In this document: positions 37,670-47,681 of the stretch, piece by piece
Position numbering within the stretch: position 1 is the stretch's first letter
How the letters are laid out: each line of letters begins with the position of its first letter
Assembly (NCBI GenBank): GCA_947481685.1
Contig: CANKHA010000007.1
Location: forward strand, 46,849-110,848
Length of the DNA stretch: 64,000 nt
Source of the DNA: Bradyrhizobiaceae bacterium
Lineage (GTDB): Bacteria; Pseudomonadota; Alphaproteobacteria; Rhizobiales; Xanthobacteraceae
Direction of reading: 5' to 3'
Program-made: the position numbers and the translations under genes
Notes under the pieces: generated by a model
Seen by the model: only the letters and a program-made list of their open reading frames with translations
What the model was told of the DNA's origin: nothing
The model's database searches: none

Positions 37670-38269
37670 ATGTTTGTCATCGGACTGACCGGCTCGATCG
37701 GCATGGGCAAGACAACGACCGCCGGCTTTTTCGCGGACGAGGGCGTGCCGGTGCATGACGCCGATGCCACGGTGCATCGCCTTTATGAAGGCGCGGCTGC
37801 TCCTGCAATCGAGACTGCATTCCCCGGCACCACCGGCGGCGGCAAGGTGGATCGCGTCAAGCTGGCCGCGCGGGTGTTGAACGATCCGGCCGCGCTCAAG
37901 CAACTTGAGGCCATTGTGCATCCCATGGTGCGGGACGCAGAGAGCCGGTTCCTCGCGGAAGTCGAGCGAAAAGGAGCCCCTGTCGCCGTGCTCGACATCC
38001 CGCTCTTGTTCGAAACCAAAGGCGACGAGCGGGTGGATGCGATTGTGACGGTCACGGCGTCGGCGGAAGTCCAGCGCGCCCGGCTTTTGGCCCGTCCGGG
38101 CTTGACCGCAGAAAAGCTTGAAGCGCTGATCTCAAACCAGCTTCCGGACGCCGAAAAGCGCCGCCGCGCCGACTTTATTCTCGACAGTTCACAGGGCTTC
38201 GACGCCGCCCGCGCGCAAGTGAAAGACATCCTGCGCCAGATCGCTAAAATGCCGAAACGGCGAGGCTGA
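37670..38269 (+). CDS. coaE: Dephospho-CoA kinase
   Basis: This 199-residue kinase catalyses the last step of coenzyme A synthesis. The P-loop GSIGMGKT is near residues 8-15. Other segments are VPVHDADATVHRLYEG, LEAIVHPMVRDAE and VAVLDIPLLFETKGDERVDAIVTVTA. The length is normal. It starts 1 bp after the maf stop and precedes dnaQ by 15 bp, so maf-coaE-dnaQ form a single unit. Confidence 0.96.
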   Translation: MFVIGLTGSIGMGKTTTAGFFADEGVPVHDADATVHRLYEGAAAPAIETAFPGTTGGGKVDRVKLAARVLNDPAALKQLEAIVHPMVRDAESRFLAEVERKGAPVAVLDIPLLFETKGDERVDAIVTVTASAEVQRARLLARPGLTAEKLEALISNQLPDAEKRRRADFILDSSQGFDAARAQVKDILRQIAKMPKRRG

Positions 38270-38284
38270 TTCGAAAGACTGTTG

Positions 38285-39022
38285 ATGCGAGAGATTGTGC
38301 TCGATACCGAAACGACCGGCCTGGATCCCTATCAGGGGCACCGGCTGATCGAGATCGGCTGCATCGAGCTGCTCAACCGCATTCCGACCGGTCAGGTCTT
38401 CCACCATTACGTCCATCCCGACCGCGACATTCCGGAAGAAGCGTTCCGCGTGCACGGCATCTCGCTGGAGATGCTGAAGGACAAGCCGCGCTTCCACGAG
38501 ATCGCGGACGACCTGATTACCTTCCTGGGTGACGCGCCGCTGGTCATTCACAATGCCGCCTTCGACATGGGCTTTATCAATGCCGAGCTTGAGCGCGCGT
38601 CAAAGCCGTTGCTCGACCGCACCCGCATGGTGGACACATTGCTGCTGGCGCGGCGCAAATATCCCGGCGGCTCCAATCGGCTGGACGATCTTTGCCTGCG
38701 CTATCGCATCGATACATCGCGCCGCACCAAGCACGGCGCGTTGCTGGACGCGGAGTTGTTGACGGAAGTTTATATCGAGCTGATCGATGCCCGGCAGACA
38801 ACGCTCATTCTGGTTGAAAACGGCAAAACGCAGGATCGCACGCCGCAACAAGTGGCGGCGTCGCGAATCCGTCCGCAGCCTCTGCCATCGCGCCTGACGG
38901 CAGAAGAGCTCGCCGCGCATCGCAGCTTCATTGCGACGCTGGGCGAAAAGACAATCTGGAGTGGTTATGCCGGGGACAAAGAGGGTCCCGCTTCCGGTCA
39001 GACTGGCGTCGAAGTCGCCTGA
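38285..39022 (+). CDS. dnaQ: DNA polymerase III subunit epsilon
   Basis: This 245-residue proofreading 3'-5' exonuclease has Exo[12 protein letters not shown], Exo[15 protein letters not shown] and ExoIII H-x-A-L-L-D-A-E in [15 protein letters not shown]. The C-terminus ([21 protein letters not shown]) is the part that tethers to the alpha subunit. ATG at 38285 is preferred over the adjacent TTG. Its 3' end overlaps the convergent secB gene by 25 bp. Confidence 0.96.
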   Translation: MREIVLDTETTGLDPYQGHRLIEIGCIELLNRIPTGQVFHHYVHPDRDIPEEAFRVHGISLEMLKDKPRFHEIADDLITFLGDAPLVIHNAAFDMGFINAELERASKPLLDRTRMVDTLLLARRKYPGGSNRLDDLCLRYRIDTSRRTKHGALLDAELLTEVYIELIDARQTTLILVENGKTQDRTPQQVAASRIRPQPLPSRLTAEELAAHRSFIATLGEKTIWSGYAGDKEGPASGQTGVEVA

Positions 39023-39519
39023 GCGGCCTGCCGCTCCATATTCTGGCGATACAAAGCAACGAAATCGACCGGATCCAGCAGCAGCGGCGGGAAACCGCCG
39101 TTGCGTACGGCGGCTGCCACGATCTCGCGCGCGAACGGGAACAGCAGGCGCGGGCATTCGATCATCACCACCGCGTGCAGGTTTTCCTTCGGCACGTTTT
39201 GAATGCGGAAAACACCGCCGAATTCCAGGTCGAAGCTGAACAGGATTTTACCGTCACGTTCCGCCTTGCCCTCGGTCTTGAGGACAATCTCGAATTCCGT
39301 TTCGGTCATGGCGTTGGCCAGCACGTTGATCTGAATGTTGATCTGCGGCTGTGCCTGCTGGAAAGCGCCGAGTGAGGCAGGCGCGTTCGGATTCTCAAAC
39401 GAGAAATCCTTGACGTATTGCGCCAGCACGCTGAGCTGGGGGGCCTGGTCCTCGGTCTGTCCTTCGGGCCGTACTTGGGGCTGTCCGCCGTTGCCGTTGC
39501 CGTTGCCGGTATTCGCCAT
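38998..39519 (-). CDS. secB: Protein-export chaperone SecB
   Basis: This 173-residue tetrameric chaperone keeps preproteins unfolded for SecA. After a Gly/Asn/Gln-rich N-terminus, the core reads [41 protein letters not shown] and [40 protein letters not shown] at 39519 ([10 protein letters not shown]) is chosen over one six codons earlier. The stop lies inside the 3' end of dnaQ on the opposite strand. Confidence 0.96.
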   Translation of the reverse strand: MANTGNGNGNGGQPQVRPEGQTEDQAPQLSVLAQYVKDFSFENPNAPASLGAFQQAQPQINIQINVLANAMTETEFEIVLKTEGKAERDGKILFSFDLEFGGVFRIQNVPKENLHAVVMIECPRLLFPFAREIVAAAVRNGGFPPLLLDPVDFVALYRQNMERQAAQATSTPV

Positions 39520-39599
39520 AGCTCTCTTTCGCTCCAAAATTCGTGATCGGCGGTTAGCCGCGCGGGCCTAACACAGCGCCCTTAGCCCGACAAGAATGC

Positions 39600-40052
39600 T
39601 CAATTCGGGCCGTTTGGCCGCCGCTGATCGTCAATTTGCCGCTCGGGCACCCGATTCCACTGGTTTGGATCGAGATCGACAACGCCGGTCGGCTGAGTAC
39701 GTACCGCACCGTGAAAGCGTCTGCCGAGCCACGACCTTAGTGGCGGCAGAAGCAGCAACAGCCCGGCGGCATCGGTCAGAAAGCCGGGGATCAGCAGCAA
39801 AACGCCTGCGGAAACGGTCAAAAAAGCGTCTCGACCCCCCTCCAGGCCGCTAATTCCTGCTTTTGACACCGCGGCATGCAGCCGTTCGATCCGGCTGCGG
39901 CCGGGGTGCCGCAGCACCAGAATGCCGATGCAGGATGTAACAATCATCAAGAGCAAGGCCTGTGGAATGCCGATCGCGGCGCCAACCGCGAAAAAAGTCA
40001 CAACTTCGCCCACCACAAGCGCCAAGACTGCCAGGAGGAACCACTTAACCAT
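39600..40052 (-). CDS. fxsA: FxsA family membrane protein
   Basis: The product is 150 residues starting MVKWFLLAVLALVVGEVVTFF. Three to four hydrophobic helices occur within the first 110 residues, including VGAAIGIPQALLLMIVTSCIGILVLR and LLLIPGFLTDAAGLLLLLPPLR, which is the FxsA pattern (F exclusion of phage T7). The C-terminal tail is Arg/Pro/Asn-rich. The start at 40052 is chosen because upstream in-frame residues are atypical. It is divergent from the Tim44-like gene, as in relatives. Confidence 0.9.
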   Translation of the reverse strand: MVKWFLLAVLALVVGEVVTFFAVGAAIGIPQALLLMIVTSCIGILVLRHPGRSRIERLHAAVSKAGISGLEGGRDAFLTVSAGVLLLIPGFLTDAAGLLLLLPPLRSWLGRRFHGAVRTQPTGVVDLDPNQWNRVPERQIDDQRRPNGPN

Positions 40053-40266
40053 CTCAGTCTTTCCCAATAGGTATAAGGTCTGTTGGCGCACGGCCGGATG
40101 ATCGACTAATGTCCTGCAACGCCTGTTTTTTGCGCCCGGCAAATTGGCGCAGGGTCTGGATCGACCGGCTGATTGTGCCTACATGAATAGCCGGTACTGG
40201 ACGGGCCGATGGCGCGTTATTGGTGATCCAACGTTCCAGTCGCCACGGCTGCGGAGTTTGCGAGAC

Positions 40267-40980
40267 GTGTTCGACATTTACACCATCGTATTTTTGGCTG
40301 TCGCAGTTTTTATTTTTCTGCGGCTGCGCAGCGTATTGGGACAGCGCACGGGCCGGGAACGCCCGTCGTATGATCCATTTTCGCGGGATCCGGCGCGCGG
40401 CGCTCCCAAGGATGCATCCCAGGACAACGTCGTCAGCCTGCCGGGCCGCAAAGCCGAGCCTGCTGCGGCTGCCGTTGAGCCGGAGGTTCCCGCCGATCGC
40501 TGGAAGGGCATTGCCGAGACCGGCTCGCCGACGGCGACCGGGCTGGATGCCATCGCTGCTTCCGATCCTGAATTCGATCCCCAGCATTTCGTTGCCGGCG
40601 CGCGCGGGGCCTACGAGATGGTTGTCACGGCCTTTGCCGAGGGCGATCGCCGCTCGCTTAAGGATTTGCTGTCGCGCGAGGTCTACGACAATTTCGAAGC
40701 CGCCATCGGCGAGCGGGAAAAACGTGGCGAGAAGGCGGAGACCCGCTTCGTTTCAATCGACACTGCCGACATCGTCGGCGCGGAAATGCGCAGCAAGTCT
40801 GCGCAGATTACCGTTCGATTCATCTCCAAACTTATTTCGGTTACGCGGGACAGCGCCGGTGCAGTGATCGACGGCAGTCCCGATAAGGTAACCGACGTCA
40901 CCGACGTGTGGACCTTCGCGCGCGATATCTCGTCGCGCGACCCCAACTGGAAACTGATCGCGACCGAAGCGGGACAATAA
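40267..40980 (+). CDS. Tim44/TimA-like membrane-anchored protein
   Basis: The product is about 237 residues. A GTG start at 40267 gives MFDIYTIVFLAVAVFIFLRLRSVLGQRTGRERP, a single N-terminal anchor followed by the conserved LRSVLGQRTG. GGAG lies about 10 bp before it. The C-terminal Tim44-like fold (FVAGARGAYEMVVTAFAEGDRRSLKDLLS ... VTDVWTFARDISSRDPNWKLIAT) occupies the last 130 residues. Alphaproteobacterial relatives (TimA) are thought to help membrane-protein or envelope biogenesis. The function here is inferred. mltA follows at 2 bp. Confidence 0.9.
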   Translation: MFDIYTIVFLAVAVFIFLRLRSVLGQRTGRERPSYDPFSRDPARGAPKDASQDNVVSLPGRKAEPAAAAVEPEVPADRWKGIAETGSPTATGLDAIAASDPEFDPQHFVAGARGAYEMVVTAFAEGDRRSLKDLLSREVYDNFEAAIGEREKRGEKAETRFVSIDTADIVGAEMRSKSAQITVRFISKLISVTRDSAGAVIDGSPDKVTDVTDVWTFARDISSRDPNWKLIATEAGQ

Positions 40981-40982
40981 AG

Positions 40983-42302
40983 ATGCGCGCGATTGTGGTC
41001 GCGTCATCTCATCTTCTGCTTGCATCATTCACAGCCCTTTGCGTGAATGCCTTCACAGCGACCGCTGCGGAAACTGCGGCGCTGAAAATTCCCAACAGCC
41101 AGCTTGAACCGCTCGCTTTTGCCGACCTCAGCGGTTGGGCCGAAGACGATCACATGGCGGCCTTCAAAACCTTTGCTGAAAGTTGCAAAGCGATCCTGCC
41201 GCGCAGGAATCCCGGCCGCGAAGCAGGTGTGATGTTCACGGCGCTGCAGAACATCTGCAAGCTGACGAAGAATTACGATGCGTCGGACAAAGCCAAGGCG
41301 CGCGCATTTTTCGAAGATAATTTCCAGCCGGTGCGGATTGCTACTTTGGGTGAGGCCGCCGGTTTCCTCACCGGCTATTACGAGCCGATCGTGGATGGCT
41401 CACCCAACTGGACGCAGGAATTCTGGGTGCCGGTTTATCGCAAACCCTCCAACCTCATTCCTATTGGGCGCCGCCGCGCCGGCGAAAGCTTTCCAAACAA
41501 AGGCACGGTTGGCCGAAAATTTGGCCGTAAAAAACTCGTGCCTTACTACGATCGCGGCGAGATCGAAGACGGAGCGCTGACCGGGCGTAATCTCGAAATC
41601 TGCTACCTGAAAAATCCGACCGATCTTCTCTTCATCCAGATCCAGGGCTCGGCACGCATCCGCATGCCGGAAGGCTCAATCGTCCGCATCAATTACGACG
41701 CGCATAATGGGTATCCGTATGTACCGGTCGGCCGCCCCTTGATCGAAATGGGTGCGATCCCGCGGGAAGAAATGTCCATGGAGCGCATTCGCAAATGGAT
41801 GGAAGAGAATCCGGACGGCGCCAAGGAAGTCCGCCGCAAGAACAAGTCTTATGTGTTCTTCCGTCAACCTCAGATTTCGTCGTCGGAAGAACCCAAGGGC
41901 GCGCAAGGCGTCTCACTCACGCCGGGACGCTCCATTGCGGTCGACAAAGGGCTGCATGTCTATGGCACGCCGTTTTTCATCGAGGCCGAATTACCGATCG
42001 AGAGCGGACAACCGACAACGCTCTTCCGCCGTCTGATGGTTGGGCAGGACACCGGCTCGGCGATCGTTGGGCCCGCGCGCGCAGACCTTTACTGGGGCGC
42101 AGGTCAGGAAGCGGGCCTGGTTGCCGGCCGTATCCGTCATCCCGGACGTTTCTCCATTCTCATCCCCAATGGGGTTGATCTTACGACGCCGGTTGCCAGC
42201 GAAGTTCCGTTGCCGCCCGAGCGGCCGGAATTCATCGTGACCAATTCCCACAGCACTCCGTTGCCGCGGCCCCGTCCGAAGGTGGAAGCCGCCGCCCAAT
42301 GA
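40983..42302 (+). CDS. mltA: Membrane-bound lytic murein transglycosylase A (MltA)
   Basis: The product is 439 residues with a signal peptide (MRAIVVASSHLLLASFTALC, cleaved near ATA|AETA). It has no clear lipobox, unlike E. coli MltA. Family blocks are FLTGYYEPIVDGSP, TGRNLEICYLKNPTDLLFIQIQGSARIRMP, INYDAHNGYPYVPVGRPL and QDTGSAIVGPARADLYWGAG, carrying the catalytic Asp. The enzyme cleaves glycan strands to anhydromuropeptides. It overlaps the Smr-domain gene by 4 bp. Confidence 0.95.
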   Translation: MRAIVVASSHLLLASFTALCVNAFTATAAETAALKIPNSQLEPLAFADLSGWAEDDHMAAFKTFAESCKAILPRRNPGREAGVMFTALQNICKLTKNYDASDKAKARAFFEDNFQPVRIATLGEAAGFLTGYYEPIVDGSPNWTQEFWVPVYRKPSNLIPIGRRRAGESFPNKGTVGRKFGRKKLVPYYDRGEIEDGALTGRNLEICYLKNPTDLLFIQIQGSARIRMPEGSIVRINYDAHNGYPYVPVGRPLIEMGAIPREEMSMERIRKWMEENPDGAKEVRRKNKSYVFFRQPQISSSEEPKGAQGVSLTPGRSIAVDKGLHVYGTPFFIEAELPIESGQPTTLFRRLMVGQDTGSAIVGPARADLYWGAGQEAGLVAGRIRHPGRFSILIPNGVDLTTPVASEVPLPPERPEFIVTNSHSTPLPRPRPKVEAAAQ

Positions 42303-42841
42303 GTGGCTCGCGCGGAAAATCCCGAAGCCTGAGCGATGGCGAACGGATTCTCTGGCGCGAGATCACACGCAGCATTGCGCCGCTACGGCCAGGCGCCGTC
42401 GACGAATTCGAGGTTATGCTGGAACGCGAAGCGCAGCCGGCGATTGCGCCGAAGGCACGTCCGTTGAAGCCACCGCCACCGCCAGCGAAGCAAAAGCCGG
42501 AAGCCCCACCCGCGCCGACCTCGCTTGGCCACCGCGCCAAGCAGCGCGTGGCGCGCGGGCACGACCCCATCGATGGGCGTCTCGATCTGCACGGGCTGAC
42601 GCAGGCGGAAGCGCATGGTGCGTTGCTGCGCTTTCTTCACACCGCGCAAACCCGCGGCGCGAAACTGGTGATCGTGATTACCGGCAAAGGGCGCGGCGGC
42701 GAGATCGGCGTGCTGCGGCGGCAGGTGCCGTTCTGGCTCGCCTTGCCGGAATTCCGCACCATGGTGGTCGGCTTCGACGAAGCGCATCAGCGTCACGGCG
42801 GCGAAGGTGCGCTTTACCTGCGGCTGCGGAAGGTGCGGTGA
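42299..42841 (+). CDS. Smr-domain protein (MutS2 C-terminal-like endonuclease domain)
   Basis: This 180-residue protein has a disordered N-terminal half (KPPPPPAKQKPEAPPAP). The Smr domain contains LDLHGLTQAEAHGALLRF, VIVITGKGRGG, PFWLALPEFRTMVVGFDEA and HGGEGALYLRLRK. Smr domains nick DNA or RNA. The cellular role of stand-alone members is unclear. The gene is translationally coupled to mltA and faces hslU across a palindromic hairpin. Confidence 0.93.
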   Translation: MSGSRGKSRSLSDGERILWREITRSIAPLRPGAVDEFEVMLEREAQPAIAPKARPLKPPPPPAKQKPEAPPAPTSLGHRAKQRVARGHDPIDGRLDLHGLTQAEAHGALLRFLHTAQTRGAKLVIVITGKGRGGEIGVLRRQVPFWLALPEFRTMVVGFDEAHQRHGGEGALYLRLRKVR

Positions 42842-42848
42842 CGCTTCG

Positions 42849-42875
42849 TTATCCCTCCCCTGCGGGGAGGGATAA
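42849..42875. terminator. Palindromic terminator between Smr gene and hslU
   Basis: A perfect 12-bp stem TTATCCCTCCCC / GGGGAGGGATAA with loop TGC lies between converging genes. There is no long T-tract on either side, so termination strength is uncertain. Confidence 0.55.
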
Positions 42876-42879
42876 GCAA

Positions 42880-44184
42880 TCACAGAATAAACCGGCTCAA
42901 GTCGGCGTTCTTGGCAAGATCGCCGACATGCTGCTGCACATAGGCGGCGTCCACCTTCAGGGTTTCACCGGCGCGATCGGGTGCGGCGAAAGAAATTTCG
43001 TCGAGCACGCGTTCCATCACGGTCTGCAGCCGCCGCGCGCCAATATTCTCAATGCTCGAATTGACCGAAACGGCAACGTCAGCAATGGCGTCGATAGCGT
43101 CGGGGGTGAATTCCAGCGTCACGCCCTCCGTCGCCATCAGCGCGATATATTGCTTGATCAGCGATGCCTCCGGCTCGGTCAGGATGCGGCGGAAGTCATC
43201 GCGCGTCAGTGCTTTCAATTCGACGCGGATCGGCAGCCGGCCCTGCAGCTCGGGCAGCAGGTCGGACGGCTTCGACAGATGGAAAGCGCCCGAGGCAATA
43301 AACAGGATGTGGTCGGTCTTCACCGGCCCATGCTTGGTCGAAACCGTGGTGCCTTCGATCAGCGGCAGAAGATCGCGCTGAACGCCTTCACGAGACACAT
43401 CGGCGCCGCCGCGGCGTTCCCCGCCGGCGATCTTGTCGATCTCGTCGAGGAAGACGATGCCGTTCTGCTCCACGGCGCGGATCGATTCCTGCACCAGCTG
43501 ATCGGTGTCGAGCAGCTTGTCGGACTCTTCATTGATCAGCACCTCATGGGATTCCGCCACGGTGACGCGGCGCGTCTTGGTGCGCCCGCCCATCTTGCCG
43601 AGGATGTCGCCAATCGAAATGGCGCCCATTTGCGCGCCGGGCATGCCGGGAATCTCGAACATCGGCATGCCGGTTGCGCCGGACTGCATCTCGATCTCGA
43701 TTTCCTTGTCGTTGAGTTCGCCTGCGCGCAGCCTGCGTCGAAACGATTCCTTGGTGGCAGCGCTTGCGTTTGTTCCGACCAAGGCATCGACCACGCGGTC
43801 TTCCGCGGCCAGCGCGGCGCGCGCCTGGACATCCTTGCGTTTGCGCTCGCGCGTGAGCCCGATAGAGATTTCGACCAGATCGCGGATGATCTGCTCGACA
43901 TCGCGGCCGACATAACCCACCTCGGTGAATTTGGTCGCTTCGACCTTGAGGAAAGGCGCGCCCGCGAGTTTGGCCAGCCGGCGGGAAATTTCTGTTTTGC
44001 CGACACCGGTCGGCCCGATCATCAGGATGTTTTTCGGCAGCACTTCGTCGCGCAGCTTGTCGTCGAGCTGCAAACGGCGCCAACGGTTACGCAGCGCAAT
44101 GGCGACGGCGCGTTTGCCATCGCCCTGGCCGACGATGAAACGGTCGAGTTCGGAAACGATTTCACGCGGAGAAAAATCAGTCAT
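42880..44184 (-). CDS. hslU: ATP-dependent protease ATPase subunit HslU
   Basis: This 434-residue AAA+ unfoldase of the HslUV protease starts [34 protein letters not shown]. It has Walker A GPTGVGKT (57-64), the pore region GYVGRD, Walker [13 protein letters not shown], and the C-terminal LSRFIL that docks into HslV. Length is normal. The order hslV-GNAT-UPF0314-hslU on one strand fits a single transcript. Confidence 0.98.
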   Translation of the reverse strand: MTDFSPREIVSELDRFIVGQGDGKRAVAIALRNRWRRLQLDDKLRDEVLPKNILMIGPTGVGKTEISRRLAKLAGAPFLKVEATKFTEVGYVGRDVEQIIRDLVEISIGLTRERKRKDVQARAALAAEDRVVDALVGTNASAATKESFRRRLRAGELNDKEIEIEMQSGATGMPMFEIPGMPGAQMGAISIGDILGKMGGRTKTRRVTVAESHEVLINEESDKLLDTDQLVQESIRAVEQNGIVFLDEIDKIAGGERRGGADVSREGVQRDLLPLIEGTTVSTKHGPVKTDHILFIASGAFHLSKPSDLLPELQGRLPIRVELKALTRDDFRRILTEPEASLIKQYIALMATEGVTLEFTPDAIDAIADVAVSVNSSIENIGARRLQTVMERVLDEISFAAPDRAGETLKVDAAYVQQHVGDLAKNADLSRFIL

Positions 44185-44199
44185 GCTGTCGGTAAGCCC

Positions 44200-44793
44200 T
44201 CAAGCGCCTGTCTGCCAGACCCGAATGGCGTCTACCGGATGCAGCAACATGATGATGTTGAGCATCAGGTTGTCCCGGATCCAAAATCCAACGAAGGCTT
44301 CCATCGCAACGGCAAGCCCGATGATTACCCATATAGGGAGCCGATTCGCCAAAACAAATCCGGCGGTCATGGCCAAAGTATCGGACACGGAATTGACGAT
44401 GCTGTCGCCGTAATAGTCGAGCGAGATGGTTCCGGCACGGTAGCGCTCGATGATAAAGCGCGAATTCTCGAGGATCTCCCAGGAAACTTCGATGCCCAGC
44501 GCCAGGGCCAGCCGCGCCACAACCGGGCCCCGTGGCAAAACCAGCCAGGCGAGAAGATACAGCAGAAAACCATGGATGACATGGGAGGGCGTGTACCAGT
44601 CCGTAATGTGCTGCGAATTTTCGGCGCTTTGAACCACTCCGTGCCACACCTTGACGGTGCCGCAGGTGCAGATCGGTACCCGGCCCATCGCGTAAAGCAC
44701 TGCGGCCTGCGCCGCTATAAATACGAGCACGACAACACATGCTTGTGCGCCGTTGATGATGAAGCGGTCTTGCCGCGGCAGCGAAGCGGTCAT
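44200..44793 (-). CDS. UPF0314 / DUF2585 membrane protein
   Basis: This 197-residue protein has about four to five membrane helices. It includes [38 protein letters not shown] and [39 protein letters not shown], the strongly conserved core of the UPF0314 family. Function is unknown. The [12 protein letters not shown] and NSVSD segments suggest a lipid-modifying or enzymatic site, which is speculation. It overlaps the GNAT gene by 4 bp and precedes hslU by 15 bp. Confidence 0.9.
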   Translation of the reverse strand: MTASLPRQDRFIINGAQACVVVLVFIAAQAAVLYAMGRVPICTCGTVKVWHGVVQSAENSQHITDWYTPSHVIHGFLLYLLAWLVLPRGPVVARLALALGIEVSWEILENSRFIIERYRAGTISLDYYGDSIVNSVSDTLAMTAGFVLANRLPIWVIIGLAVAMEAFVGFWIRDNLMLNIIMLLHPVDAIRVWQTGA

Positions 44794-45278
44794 TGATTGC
44801 GCACCATCAACAGCGCCACCCCGTCGGGCGTCTCGATCACGCGCTCGCCGATGAAGCCGGCCTTCTCGTATGCGCGGATGGCGCGGCGATTGTCCGGGTT
44901 GGGATCGGTGAGAACGCGGGGTGCGCCTGCCGCCAGCAGACGATCGGCATAGGTGCGAATAAATGCCGAGCCGTGGCCACAGCCGATCAGGTCAGGCTCG
45001 CCGATGAACTGATCGATGCCACGCGTGCCGATCGGCTGGGCGCCGAAGGCTTCGACCGGCCAGGCTGCCGGATCGTAACATTGCAGATAGCCGAATGGCC
45101 GGTCGTCCATCGCAACAACGAACTGATCCATTGCCGCGTGATGGAGATCGCCGTGCACCAGATCAAATTCCCTGTCGGGATCGCCCCACCATTCCACAAC
45201 ATGCGGCGTGGTGAGCCACCGCCGGATCATCGGCATGTCGGCTTCCGTCAACGGGCGGAATTGGTAGACCGGTGACAT
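44790..45278 (-). CDS. GNAT-family N-acetyltransferase
   Basis: This 162-residue protein begins [38 protein letters not shown]. It has [28 protein letters not shown] (acetyl-CoA loop) and [18 protein letters not shown], which resembles AAC(6')-type aminoglycoside acetyltransferases. In this genomic position it is a conserved chromosomal gene, so a resistance role is not implied. ATG at 45278 overlaps the hslV stop in a TAATG arrangement. Confidence 0.9.
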   Translation of the reverse strand: MSPVYQFRPLTEADMPMIRRWLTTPHVVEWWGDPDREFDLVHGDLHHAAMDQFVVAMDDRPFGYLQCYDPAAWPVEAFGAQPIGTRGIDQFIGEPDLIGCGHGSAFIRTYADRLLAAGAPRVLTDPNPDNRRAIRAYEKAGFIGERVIETPDGVALLMVRNQ

Positions 45279-45829
45279 TAATCGGCCTTCAGCGTCTCCA
45301 CCGTCACGTTGCGGTTGGTATAGACGCAAATGTCCGCGGCGATATCCAGCGAGCGGCGCACGATGGCTTCCGCGTCGAGCGGTCCATCAATCAGCGCGCG
45401 TGCCGCCGCCAGCGCATAATTTCCGCCCGAGCCGATGCCAGCGACGCCAGCCTCCGGCTCCAGCACGTCGCCGGTGCCGGTGAGCACGAGCGACACATCC
45501 TTGTCGGCGACGATCATCATCGCTTCCAGTCTGCGCAGATAACGGTCGGTGCGCCAGTCCTTGGCGAGTTCAACCGCTGCCCGTGTGAGCTGCCCGGGGT
45601 ACTGCTCGAGCTTGGCTTCGAGCCGCTCGAACAGGGTGAAAGCATCGGCCGTGGCTCCGGCAAAACCCCCGATTACGTCGCCCTTGCCGAGTTTGCGTAC
45701 TTTTTTGGCATTGGCCTTGACGATGGTCTGGCCGATGGAGACCTGGCCATCGCCCCCAATTGCGACCAGGCCGTCTTTGCGGACCGTCAAAATAGTCGTG
45801 CCGTGCCAGACTGGTTGTTCGGACTGCAT
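45278..45829 (-). CDS. hslV: ATP-dependent protease peptidase subunit HslV
   Basis: This 183-residue N-terminal-nucleophile threonine protease starts [20 protein letters not shown], with the Thr nucleophile after the short propeptide. [44 protein letters not shown] and [16 protein letters not shown] are typical. ATG at 45829 is chosen because upstream codons give no conserved sequence. It is partner to hslU downstream. Confidence 0.97.
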   Translation of the reverse strand: MQSEQPVWHGTTILTVRKDGLVAIGGDGQVSIGQTIVKANAKKVRKLGKGDVIGGFAGATADAFTLFERLEAKLEQYPGQLTRAAVELAKDWRTDRYLRRLEAMMIVADKDVSLVLTGTGDVLEPEAGVAGIGSGGNYALAAARALIDGPLDAEAIVRRSLDIAADICVYTNRNVTVETLKAD

Positions 45830-45942
45830 TGATTTATTCCCTCGTTGGGGGTCATGTATGGCTTGGGACAACGGGACGCAATTCCACCCGCCGCCATTTG
45901 GTGGCAGCGTTCCGGTTCTTAAAAAACGTATGGGGAGTTGTT

Positions 45943-46434
45943 ATGCCGAGTAGCTGGAAAGGTGTGATTTCGGGCCTGTTCGCCACGATACTCATATCCT
46001 TGGTTATCCTTGCTTTGAACGCCGCTGGTATCCTGCCGCAGCTCGATATTGTTCGTCTCATCGATGCGCTTGGCTCGATTCAAATCGCGGCAGCGTGGGT
46101 CGATCATTTCATCGTCGGCACCCTTCTGTGGGGTCCCATTTTTTCGGCCTACGACGCGATGAGTTCGCCAACCCGCCCGCGCTGGCAAAAAGGCCTGATC
46201 TTTGGGACCATTACCTGGGTTTTGATGATGGTCATTTTCATGCCTGTCGTCGGCGGCGGGCTGTTCGGCCTGAAGTTCGGCACGGTCGAACCCATCGGCA
46301 TGCTGGGCATGAACCTGATTTATGGTCTTGCGATCGGCGTGCTTTACGATTTGCTCGACAAGCAATTCCCGACCAAATCGTTGATTTCAAGCGAACCGCC
46401 GCTCCCGGAGATGGCCAAGTTCAAGGACTCGTAA
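45943..46434 (+). CDS. Hypothetical four-helix membrane protein
   Basis: The product is 163 residues starting MPSSWKGVISGLFATILISLVI, with four hydrophobic segments (about 8-30, 55-75, 88-110, 125-145). Motifs are WVDHFIVGTLLWGPIFSAYDAM and GMLGMNLIYGLAIGVLYDLL. It resembles small bacterial YagU/DUF6789-like membrane proteins. No function is assigned. GGGGAG lies about 6-11 bp before the ATG. It stands between hslV (divergent) and hisB and has its own terminator. Confidence 0.75.
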   Translation: MPSSWKGVISGLFATILISLVILALNAAGILPQLDIVRLIDALGSIQIAAAWVDHFIVGTLLWGPIFSAYDAMSSPTRPRWQKGLIFGTITWVLMMVIFMPVVGGGLFGLKFGTVEPIGMLGMNLIYGLAIGVLYDLLDKQFPTKSLISSEPPLPEMAKFKDS

Positions 46435-46441
46435 ATCGTGG

Positions 46442-46488
46442 AAAAGCGGGCGCAAACGGCGGATTTACCGCTTTTGCGCCCGCTTTTT
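46442..46488 (+). terminator. Terminator after the small membrane-protein gene
   Basis: A long stem AAGCGGGCGCAAA / TTTGCGCCCGCTT is followed directly by TTT. It is 8 bp beyond the stop codon and separates that gene from hisB. Confidence 0.85.
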
Positions 46489-46533
46489 GCGATGCAGTAG
46501 CGAAGTCCTGCGACGCCTGATAAAAGGCGCGCC

Positions 46534-47127
46534 ATGCGAACGGCATCCATTAAGCGAAAAACCAAGGAAACTGACGTCGAGGTCTCGGTAGCCCTCGACG
46601 GCCGGGGCGAATCGTCGATTTCGACCGGTATCGGCTTCCTCGACCACATGCTCGACCTGCTGGCCCGGCACTCCCGTATCGACATCACGGTGAAGGCCAA
46701 GGGCGACCTGCATATCGACCACCACCACACCACCGAGGACGTCGGTATCGCGCTCGGCCAGGCAGTGAAGCAGGCCCTCGGCGATATGCGGGGCATCACC
46801 CGCTATGCCGACGTACATCTGCCGATGGACGAGGCGCTGGCCCGCGTGGTGATCGATATTTCCGGGCGGCCGTTCCTGGTGTTCAAGGCGGAATTCGTGC
46901 GCGACAAGGTCGGCACCTTCGACACCGAACTGGTGCAGGAGTGGTTCCAGGCCTTCGCCATGAATGCCGGCATCACGCTGCATGCGCAGATGCTCTACGG
47001 CACCAACGACCACCATATCGCGGAGGCCTGCTTCAAGGGGCTGGCGCGGGCGCTGCGCGCGGCGATAGCAATCGACGAACGCGCCAGGGACGAGGTGCCC
47101 TCCACCAAGGGCTCGCTCGGCGGCTAA
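46534..47127 (+). CDS. hisB: Imidazoleglycerol-phosphate dehydratase
   Basis: This 197-residue monofunctional HisB (no phosphatase domain) catalyses the sixth step of histidine synthesis. Mn-binding motifs are [36 protein letters not shown] start and [18 protein letters not shown]. It opens the hisB-DUF2628-hisH-hisA-hisF run. The next gene starts 65 bp later. Confidence 0.97.
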   Translation: MRTASIKRKTKETDVEVSVALDGRGESSISTGIGFLDHMLDLLARHSRIDITVKAKGDLHIDHHHTTEDVGIALGQAVKQALGDMRGITRYADVHLPMDEALARVVIDISGRPFLVFKAEFVRDKVGTFDTELVQEWFQAFAMNAGITLHAQMLYGTNDHHIAEACFKGLARALRAAIAIDERARDEVPSTKGSLGG

Positions 47128-47192
47128 CATCCGGCTGTCCTTCAAGAGCCGCTGCGCGGCCATTTCAGGACGGCGTCACAAGGCTAAAGCAC

Positions 47193-47681
47193 ATGGCCGT
47201 CTATACCGTGCATGAACCGCTGCCGCGGAAGAATGAGGCATCCGCCGGTCCGGAGCGCTTCGCTTTCGTGCGCGACGGATTCTATTTCTGGGCTTTCGTG
47301 CTCGGGCCGGTGTGGATGTTGTGGCGCAGGCTCTGGCTGGTAACGCTGATTTATTTCGTCATCGCGATCGCACTGGGGCTTGGGTTGTGGGTGCTCCGCA
47401 CCAACGAAGCTGTCCGCGTCGTCATCTGGTTTTTGTTCGCACTGTTGATCGGATTCGAAGCGGGCACGTTGCGCCGCTGGACGCTGACGCGGCGCGGCTG
47501 GAAAAATGCCGGCGTTGTCGTAGGCGATGACGTCGAGACTGCAGAGCGGCGATTCTTTTCCGCGTGGACGCCTTCGGCATCGACTCCTTATCCGCCACCT
47601 TCAGCATCCCTTGGGAAGATCCCGTCCGCAAGCGACAGCCAGATCGTCGGATTGTTTCCGCAGCCGGGAGCACCGCGGTGA
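47193..47681 (+). CDS. DUF2628 membrane protein
   Basis: This 162-residue protein begins [48 protein letters not shown]. It has two to three membrane helices and ends in a Pro/Ser-rich tail. The VRDGF-F-W-A-F-x-x-P-x-W-x-L pattern is DUF2628. The family is regularly found inside alphaproteobacterial his operons, but no histidine-related function is known. Its TGA overlaps the GTG start of hisH (GTGA). Confidence 0.88.
   Translation: MAVYTVHEPLPRKNEASAGPERFAFVRDGFYFWAFVLGPVWMLWRRLWLVTLIYFVIAIALGLGLWVLRTNEAVRVVIWFLFALLIGFEAGTLRRWTLTRRGWKNAGVVVGDDVETAERRFFSAWTPSASTPYPPPSASLGKIPSASDSQIVGLFPQPGAPR

Noticed and set aside
44790..45278. Aminoglycoside-resistance gene
   Set aside because: The GNAT protein resembles AAC(6') enzymes, but it lies coupled between hslV and hslU as in relatives. 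A resistance role is not supported.
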